Positions 1 through 9,000 of a DNA stretch of 9,366 nucleotides are shown piece after piece. The notes under the pieces are model-generated. The model saw nothing but the letters and a program-made list of their open reading frames with translations, did not search any database and was not told the DNA's origin. The translations under genes were made by a program, and so were the position numbers. The stretch comes from Sandaracinaceae bacterium (GTDB taxonomy: Bacteria; Myxococcota_A; Polyangia; Polyangiales; Houyiibacteriaceae): contig JAAZAH010000258.1 of NCBI GenBank assembly GCA_012514415.1, forward strand, positions 1 to 9,366, read 5' to 3'. The stretch's first letter is position 1. The number at the start of each line of letters is the position of its first letter.

Positions 1-2
1 AA

Positions 3-95
3 GCGGCCGAGGCGCTCACTCCGATTTACGAGGGCGGACGCGACGCCAATAAGCTCGCGAGCGTTTACGAAGTTCGGCTCAAGCATCTGAGCGAC
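3..95 (+). repeat. Tail of a truncated 89-residue long unit at the window edge
   Basis: Residues 1-31 contain EALTPIY at residues 3-9, and the unit ends at Asp31 before PNER. The distance from motif start to unit end is 29 residues, the same as in the four complete long units downstream. This shows that at least one more long unit, and hence more repeat array, lies upstream of the window. It also rules out a start codon here. Confidence 0.8.
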
Positions 96-3000
96 CCGAA
101 CGAGCGCGTGACGATGCTCCGTGAGCTCGGTCTTCTCTACGAAGCGCGGCTCAAAGATCCGGCCACCTCCTTCGAACGCTACCTCGAGGCGTTCACCACG
201 CTGCCGACGCTCGATATCGTTCGCGAGGACGTTGCGCGTCTCGCTCCGAGCGTTGAGGGTGGGCTCGATCGGGCGATCGCGGCATATCGAGAGGCGATCG
301 AGGGCGTGAGCGATCCGGACGATCTCATCGCGCTCCGGATGGATTTCGGTGCTGTGCTCCGAAGCGTCGATAAGATCGACGAAGCGATCGCGGAGTACCG
401 CGCGATCTACGATCTCGATCCCGAGCAGATGGGCGCGGTGAGCGCGCTTTCCGAGCTCTATCGAGCGACCTCGCGCTTCCAGGAGCTCCTTGAGATCTAC
501 GAGAGTCGCATGGAGCTCGAGACCGATCCGGATTCGCGGCGTGAGCTCGCCTACGGCCGCGCCTCACTCTATCAGGAGGCGTTGAATCAGCCCGAAGAGG
601 CGATCGCTGCCTACACCGACATCCTCAACGAATACGGCCCCGAAGAACAAGAGGCGTTCCGCGCACTCGACAGCCTCTACGAATCGCTCGAGCGCTGGGA
701 GGATCTGGCCTCGATCATCGAGCGGCGCGTCGAACTCTCCGCGGATATCGAAGAGGAGGCCGCGCTTCGCTACCGCCTCGGCCAAGTCTACGAACATCGC
801 CTCGAGCGGAAGGTCGAGGCCACTGACCTATACCGCCTCGTCATCGCCAGCGCGCCCGAGCACGAAGGCGCACGCGTCGCGCTCGAAGGGCTGCTCGAGG
901 ATGCCGAGATCGGTCCTCTCGCAGCAGAGATTCTCGAGCCGGTCTACGAGCTTCAGGGCGCGCACGAGCCGCTTATCCGCGCACTTCGCGTGCGCGCCGC
1001 CGGGGCAAGCGATCCCGAAGAGCGGCTGGAATTCCTGACGAAGGTTGCACAGGTCTATGCGCACGAGATCGGCGATGTCGACGCTGCGTTCAATGCCTAT
1101 GCCGAGGCGTTCGAAGCAGCGCCGAACCATGCGGACGCGCTCTCTCGCCTCGAGATGATGGCGCTCGAGCACGATCGCTTCCCGGCGCTCGTTGCCTTCC
1201 TGACGGAGGTCTCTGAGAAGCAAGACGATCCGGTCCTCGCACGCGAGCTCTACGTCAAGACGGCCCGCATCAAGGATGAGCAGCTTGGCGATATCGACGG
1301 AGCCGTCGAGAGTTACAATAAGGTCCTCGAGCTTGATCCGGGCGATCTCGAAGTGCTTCATGCGCTCGAGTCACTCCACCGGCGCGCCGAACGCTACCGC
1401 GATCTCGTCAAGGTGCTCCGGCTCCGCGTCTCGCAATCTGCGGATCCCGCCGAGCAAGAATCGCTACTCGAGCAGATGGCGCAGATTCACGACCAGCTCC
1501 TCGAGGAGCCCGAAGAGGCCATCGGGCTATACCGCGAGATCCTCTCGATTGATGAGGCGAGCCCTGTTGCCCTCAAGGCGCTGGACGAGCTTTATGCCCG
1601 CCTCGAGCGGCATACCGAGCTGGCCGATAATGTGGAGCGCCAACTCTCGCTCGCCAGCGATCCCGATGAGCAGACCGCGCTGATGATCCGCCTCGCCGAT
1701 CTTCGCGAGACGAAGATGGGGGAAGTCGCTTCCGCCATCGAGATCTACAGCGAGGTCCTCATTCAAGACGAGTCGAATGCGGAGGCGCTCGCGGCGCTTG
1801 AGCGTCTGCTCCAGACCCCCGACAATGAGCTCGCTGTCGCCGAGATTCTCGAACCCATCTACCGCAACGCGGGCGAGGTCGAGAAGCTCATCGGAGTGCA
1901 CGAGATCCAGACGCGCCGCGCAAGCTCGCCTGAGCGACGCATCGAGCTGCTTCATCAGATCGCTGAACTCTATGAAGTGGGCCTTGACAACGCGAGCGGC
2001 GCTTTCGAAGCGATGGCGCGAGCGCTCGCCGAAGATGCGGGGAATCTCCGTACGCAGGAAGAGCTCGATCGCATCGGGCAGCTCTCCGGGGAGATGGAGC
2101 GCCTTGCCCAAGTCTACGAGGCGCGCATTGAGGGTCTCGAAGATCCACACCTCGTCGCGAGCCTCTATACCAAGGCCGCGCAGATCCGTGAGGTCTATCT
2201 CGACCACGCCGAGATCGCGATCGCGCACTATCAAAAGGTGCTCGAGCTCGATGACGCAAACCTTGACGCGGCGACGGCCCTCGAGCGTCTCTTCGCTCAG
2301 ACCGAGCGCTACGAGGATCTGACGCAGATCTACATCAAGAAGGCGATGATGCTCCACGACGCAGAGGAGCAGAAGGACTACTTCTACCGCGCGGCGTCGC
2401 TCTATGAAGAGACGCTCCAAAATACGGAAGCTGCGATTGCCGTCCTCGGCCAGATCCTCGAGCTCGATCCCGAGGAGCTCCGCGCGATCGACAAGCAAAT
2501 CGAGCTCTACCTCAGCCTCGAGCAGTGGGAGCCGCTGCTCGCCGCCTACAACCATAAAGCGGACGTCGTCCACGATTTTGACGAAAAGCGGCGGCTCTAC
2601 ACCGAGGTTGGAGCGGTCTATGAGCGCGAGCTCCAGGACATCCCGCGCGCGATCGACACCTATCAGCGCATCCTCGAGCTCGCTCCCGATGATATGACGG
2701 CGATCGGGCGTCTCGATGCGCTCTATCAGGTCACCGAGAACTGGCAGGAGCTTCTCGGCGTGCTCGAGCGCCAGGCCGATCTCGCGGACGATCCCTACGA
2801 GCAGATCGGATACCGCTACCGCATCGCTGAGCTCTGGCATCGCCGCCTCGGCGATCCCGCGCGCGCCGTCGATATCGCGCGCGAGATCCTCGAGGTCGAT
2901 CCGGCGCATCAGCCGACCCTCGACGCGCTCGAGGCGATGATCGACGAGGACGTCGAGGCGCTGGCCGCCGCGCTCGTGCTCGATCCGATCTACCGCTCGA

Positions 3001-6000
3001 TGGGCGAGGCGGCGAAGCTCGTCCGCGTCCTCGAGGTTCAGGTGAGCGCCGAGCAGGATCCGGTCGCGACCGTCGATCTCCTCCATCATATCGCCGATCT
3101 CCACGAGAACCACCTCGATGCTCCAGCCGCGGCCTTCGAGGCCTATGGTCGTTCGGTTGCAGGCGATCCGCTCAACGAGAGTACGCTCGGCCACCTCGAG
3201 CGCCTCGCGCACGAGGTCGACAGCGGCTTCGCTCGCGTTGTTGCGCTCTACGATGCGGAGCTCAACAAGCTTCGCGAGGATGCGCCTGGTGATTTCGTCG
3301 ACCTCGCCCTTCGCACCGCGCAGATCTACGAACTGCACCTCGAACAGGCAGAGCCCGCCATCGAAAGGCTCCGGGCGATCGTTGCGATCGACCCGAGCCA
3401 TCTCGAGGCCATCCAATCGCTCGATCGGCTCTACGATCAGACCGAGCAATGGCCCGAGCTCCTCGATATCCTCGAAAAGGAGATCGAGGTGGCCACCAGC
3501 GCCGACGAGATCCTCGAGCTTCGCTATCGCCTCGGCTACATCGCGCAGACCCACGTCGGCGATGTCGAGCGGGCCGTCGACGCGTATCGCAGCATCCTTG
3601 AGGCCGAGCCCACCCACGCGAACGCCATGGCCGCCCTCGAGGGGCTTTTCAATCAAGGCGTGAAGGCGCTCGAGATCGGTGAGTTCCTCGAGCCGCTCTA
3701 CCGAATGCAAGAGCAGTGGGACAAGCTGCTCTTCCTCAACGAGCATCTCCTTCATTTCGAGAGCGATCCTTCCGAGCGCATCGAGCTCATGCACGACGCG
3801 GCTTCGATCGCTGAAGAGCGGCTGCTCGCCAGCGATCGCGCGGCGCTCTGGATGCAGCGCGCGCTTCTCGAAGATCCGACCAACGAGGGAACGCTCGATG
3901 AGGTCGAGCGCCTCGCTGCGCTCAATGATGGCTGGCTCCAGCTCGCCTCGACCTACGCGGATGCGCTTCTCGTCGAGGCGCCCGTCGAAGATCGCGTCGA
4001 ACTTGGAAAACGCCTCGCCCGCGTTTACGAAGATCAACTTGGCGACGTCGAGCGCGCGGAGGAAACGCTCCGCTATGTGGTGGGTCTGTCCGGCGGCGAT
4101 GAGGAGTGTCTCGGCGCGCTCGATCGAATTTACGTCGAGCATGGTGCCCATGACGCCCTCGTCGATACCCTCCAGCGGCGCATCGCTTCAACGGAGGATC
4201 CGGTGTCGAAGGTCGACTACAGCTACCGTCTCGGCGCCGTCCTCGACAACGATCTTCGTCGCACGGATGAGGCCATCAAGGTCTACTCGAATATCCTCGA
4301 CTCGATCGATCCCGAACACACCGACTCCATCAAGGCGCTTCAGGAGATCTACATCCGCAACGAGGATTGGCCGAACCTCCTCCAAGCATTTGAGAAGGAG
4401 GTGGCCATTGCCCTCGGCGATGTGGAGCGAGCGGATATCTACGCCAAGATGGCGCGACTCAGCGAAGAGAAGCTGAACGACGTCGAAAAGGCGAAGGAGC
4501 TCTGGCGCGAGGTTCTCGACATTCGCGGTGAGGATCCCGAGGCGCTCCAAGCCCTCGGCCGGATCTACTTCGCTCAGGAAAATTGGCGCGAGCTCGTCGA
4601 GATCCTCGAGCGCGAGGTCGAAGCTGAAAGCACCGACGATCAAAACCGAGTTCAGATCTACGGCGAGCTCGGCAAGATCTGGTACGGCAAGCTTGAACGA
4701 GACGGAAGCGCGATCGACAGCTGGCGGGCCGCGCTCGACGTCGATCCGACGCATATCGAGGCGGTCTACCATATCGCCGAGATCCACCGCGATAAGCAGC
4801 AGTGGCCTGAGCTCACCTCGGTGCTTGACGAGGCTGCCGAGATCGGCGCCGCGATTCTTAGCGAGGAGGAGCTCGAGCATATCTACCTCCAGGCCGCCTA
4901 TGTCTTCGAGCATGAGCTCGAGCAGTCGGCCGATGCCATCGCCTACTACTGGAAGGCGCTCGAGGTAAACCCGCGCTCCTTCACGGCGCTCGCAGGTCTC
5001 GAGACGATCTATCGTCGAGAGATGGAGTGGGAGGATGTGATCGGAGTGATGCAAAGGCGCGCCGACATCCTCGAAGAAACGAGCGATCGCATCGAGCAGC
5101 TGCTTGCGATCGCACGTGTCCACGAAGACGAACTCGAAAACCCCGTGGGCGGAGCCAGTGCGCTTGAGCAGATCCTCGAGATGGAGCCGCTCCACGACTA
5201 CGCGTTCAATCGCCTCGAGGCCATCTATGCCGTAAACGAGATGTGGGACGAGCTCTATGCGCTCTATTCACAGCGTGCGGCTTCGATCGCCGAGGTGCCG
5301 GACTCGCCGCAATTCCTCGCGAAGGAGCACGTCTACTGGATGCGGAAGGCGGGCTTTGTCAACGAGCATAAAATCGGCAACCTCGAAGAGGCGTTTGAGA
5401 TGTATCAATACGCTTGGCTCGCCGACTTCACCGACAACGAGGCGGTGGCTGAGCTTGAGAACGTCGCGCGTCAGCTCGAACGCTTCGAGATCCTCGCGCA
5501 TCAAGCGGGCGAGATCATCGCAGCCGATCAGGCGCAGCCGAACCTCACCCCCGACGATCGCACGGCGATTTACCTCGCCCTCGGTCGCTGGTATGGCCAA
5601 GAGCTCGATCAGCACGAGTGGGCAGTCCAGTGTTACGAGGCGGTCAAGCGTTACGATCCGCATAACGTCGACGCCGTCCGCCATATGGCGCAGCTTTACC
5701 GCAAGCTCGAAGATCATGGTTCGCTCGCGCGCATGCTCAGCGAAATCATCAATCTCTCGAAGGATCCGGCAGTGCTCGCGCCGACCTACGCCGAGATGGG
5801 TGATCTCGCGCGCACCGTACTCGGCATTCCCGAGGACGCTCACGTCTACTACCGGAACGCGCTCGATTACGATCCGAAGAACCTCCGCGCGATTCTCGCC
5901 CTCGAGGAGATTCATCGAGAGAACGCGAGCTGGGGTGAGTACCTCGAGATCCTTCAGATGAAGGCTGCGGCCATCGAAGACGAGGCCCAGCTCCGCAAGA

Positions 6001-9000
6001 CGAAGCTGCAGATCGCGGAGACCTACGAGGATCGCCTTGATGACGCGGCGGCGGCGATCGCGCTCTACAAAGAGGTCCTCGAGAGCGATCCGGCGAATCT
6101 CGCGGCGATGAAGGGGCTCGAGCGGCTCTACGCCGCGAGCGAGCGCTACGTCGAGCTACGCGAGGTCCTCGAGCGGCAGCTTGACGTCGTCGAGCTCGAG
6201 CGCGACCGAATCAACCTCCTGATGCGTCTCTCGGCGATGTGGGAGGAAGAGTTTGTCAAGCCCGAGCAAGCGGCCGAGCGACTCGAAGAGGTGCTCCAGA
6301 TCAACCCGGCGCATATCGAAGCACTCACCGGGCTTGCGCGGCTTTATCGCGCGGCGCGCGATTGGGACCGTTTGATCGACACCTACGAGCGCCACATCGA
6401 CGCCACCCCCGATCGCGGAGAAAAGATTCGGCTCCTCAAGCTCGAGGGTGAGGCCTTCGAGACCAACCTCGAGGACGTTCAGCGCGCGATCGACGCCTAT
6501 ATCGCGGTCACGGACATCGATCCCGAAGACCAAGAAGCGCTCGATTCTCTCGCTCGCCTCTACATGAAGAGCGAGGACTATGGAGCGGCACTCGATACGC
6601 TCGAGCGTCTCGCTCCGCTCATCGAGGAGACGGCCGATCGCGTTCGCCTCGAATCACGCATCGGCGCGCTCCTCGAGGAGAAGCTCGGGGATCGTGGCGG
6701 CGCCATCGCGCATTACGAGACGGCTCTCGATCTCGATCCGGGTCACCTGCCCTCACTCGAGGCGCTCCGGAAGATCTACCTCGATTCGGGGGATTGGCTC
6801 GATGCCGCGAAGATCCTCCGCCAAGAGGTGGAGCATACCGAGAGCCCGCGCGTGAAGGCGCTTCGCCTGGTCGAGCTTGGCCACGTCTACGACGAGCGGC
6901 TCGACGAACGCGAGGACGCGATCGCCGTTTGGGAAGAGGCGCTGAACCACGACCCCGATAGCGAAGAAGCGGCGCTTCCCCTGGTCGATCATTACGTCGA
7001 TAAGGAGCTCTGGGGCGACGCCTATCCCTTGCTCGATCTGTTGATGAAGACGAGCGACAAGCGCGAACGCGAGGAGCAGCATCGTCTCGCCGAACTCTTC
7101 GGTCGCGCTTCCATGGAGGTGGGCGAGATCGAGGACGCCATCCGCGGATACTCACGCGCCAACCAGCTCGATCCGCAGCACATTCCCTCGCTCATCGGCC
7201 TTGCGAACGCGTATTTTGCTGCATCCGATTGGGAGAAGGCCTCGAAGTATTATCAGGCCCTCCTCGTTCAACAGCGGGACGCGCTCGATAGCGAGCAGCT
7301 CGTCGATATCTACTATCGTCACGGCATGGTGAAGCGCGCCCAAGGGGAGCCGCGCAAGGCCATCAATAGCTTCGATAAGGCGCTCGAGGAGGATGCGGGG
7401 CACCGCCCGACCCTGGATGCCCTCGTCGAAATCTATTCGGAACAAGGCAAGTGGGATCAGGTCATCCACTTCAAGCAGCAGACGCTCGATAATATCCTCG
7501 ACGAGGCGGAGCGCTTTGATCTCCTCCTCGAGATCGGAGATATCTGGCACGAGAAGCTGAAGAAGCCCGCCGAAGCGATCGCTCCTTATACCGACGCTTG
7601 CGATATTCGTCCGGACGATCTCGGCGCGCTTCATAAGCTCCTCGAGGTCCACCAGGCCGTTGGCAACTGGCACGAGATCATCGACACGATCGATCGAATC
7701 GCCGAGCTCAACGATCGCGACGCCGTCAAGGCGCGTTACCACTATACGGCGGCCGTTATCGCGCGTGACTCGCTGAAGGATCTTGATCTTGCGCTCGAGC
7801 GATTCAACCTCTCGCTCGATCTTGATCCGACGCAGCTCAAGGGCTTCGAGGCCATCAACCGCATTCTGACGGAGCGCAAAGATTGGAAGAACCTCGAGCG
7901 AGCCTATCGGAAGATGCTCTTCCGTGTGGTGAATAAGGGCGATACCGATCTCGAGTTCAACCTCTGGCACGCGCTGGGTCTCATCTATCGCGATCGTCAG
8001 CGGAACTTCGAGCCTGCGGTCGAGGCCTTCCAGCAGGCGCTGATTCGCCAGCCGCATAACGTCACCCTCCACGAGATCCTGGCGGAGCTCTACAAGAACC
8101 TCAATCGTTTCGACGAAGCGATCGAGGAGCACCAGTGGCTCCTTCAGCAGGATCCCTTCCGCGAGGACTCATATCGTGAGCTGTATCGACTCTACTTCGG
8201 AGCGAAGGCCTACGATAAGGCGTGGTGCGTCGCGGCGACGCTGGTCTTCCTCGGCAAAGCCGATAAGGAGCAGCAGCGCTTCTACGAGGATTCGAGGCCG
8301 AAGGATGGGATTCGCCCGCGCAACCGCCTCGATGAGGAGCGTTGGGTCAAGGATCTCCGCCATCCGAGCGAGAATATCTTCATCTCGAAGATGATGGAGA
8401 TCATCGGTGTGGCGGTCTATCGGGCCAACGCGAAGCCGGATAAGGTGCTCGGCATCCACAAGCTCCGCTGGGAGAATCCGAACGATCCGCAAGGCATGTT
8501 CTCGGAGGCCTTCCACTTCGCGATGCATGTGCTGAGCATCCAAAATCCAGTGCGCCTCTGCGTCGATCCCCATCGCCCGGGTGGGCTCGATGTGATTCCG
8601 CACGCGGAGCAGGGCTCGGTCCAGGCAGGCACGGCGGTGGTGACCGGCCTTACGCCGGCGCAGTCGATGTTCGTTGCGGCGAAGCAGCTCACCTATTTCA
8701 GGTCCGAGCATTTCATCCTGACGTTCATCAACTCGCACTCCGAGCTGCTGAAGCTCCTTACCGGCGCGCTCCACCTTGGCGGAGTTCAGCTGAACGATCC
8801 GAACGCGGTCGCCACGGCGGCGCAGCTCCAGCAGCTGCTCGAGCCGATTCAGATCGATGCGCTTCGTTCGCTCGTTCGTAAGTTCACCGAGGCAGGTGGC
8901 GCGGCCAATATCAAGGAGTGGATGCGCGGGGTCGAGTATACGGCGCTTCAGGCGGCCTTCGTGCTCACGCAGGATCTGTCGCTCGCGGGTCAAATGATCC

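Larger units (their letters stand above)
3..8309 (+). repeat. Array of about 36 double-TPR units encoded in the giant gene
   Basis: Cutting the protein just before the P/A that follows the recurring 'A-x-D' unit end gives a consistent register: position 11-15 carries [IVL]-A-x-[LIV]-[YW], position 24-26 carries A-[IFV] followed by Y or W, positions 35-37 carry E-x-DP, and the second half has an E-x-[WY]-x-x-L core. Most units are 71-76 residues, and many are exactly 72. Unit starts (bases) are 96, 315, 528, 747, 1014, 1230, 1446, 1662, 1929, 2145, 2361, 2577, 2793, 3060, 3285, 3501, 3768, 3981, 4200, 4419, 4638, 4866, 5082, 5316, 5547, 5766, 5982, 6198, 6414, 6630, 6846, 7062, 7299, 7509, 7719 and 7944. 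The units have diverged well beyond recent tandem duplication. Only the first half of each unit is a good TPR. The second half is a helical pair with a conserved aromatic and may be missed by standard TPR profiles. Confidence 0.9.

Noticed and set aside
1527..4151. Very long antisense open frame (874 codons), and other long minus-strand frames such as 4188-5195, 7152-8132 and 8169-9146
   Set aside because: They lie opposite the TPR gene. The sense strand's heavy use of CTC, GAG, GAT, ATC and CGC leaves few CTA/TTA/TCA triplets in the antisense frame. The translations mirror the repeat period and show no independent domain.
3..8309. Possible CRISPR-like or tandem DNA repeat array
   Set aside because: The periodicity of about 216 bases is at protein level. 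Units are diverged in DNA and there are no constant repeats with unique spacers.
8490..8540. HFAMH (residues 2839-2843), an HxxxH that could be read as a zinc site
   Set aside because: The Glu of HExxH is Phe, and the M48-like layout places the catalytic helix about 50 residues later, at KQLTY. It is most likely chance within an aromatic-rich helix.
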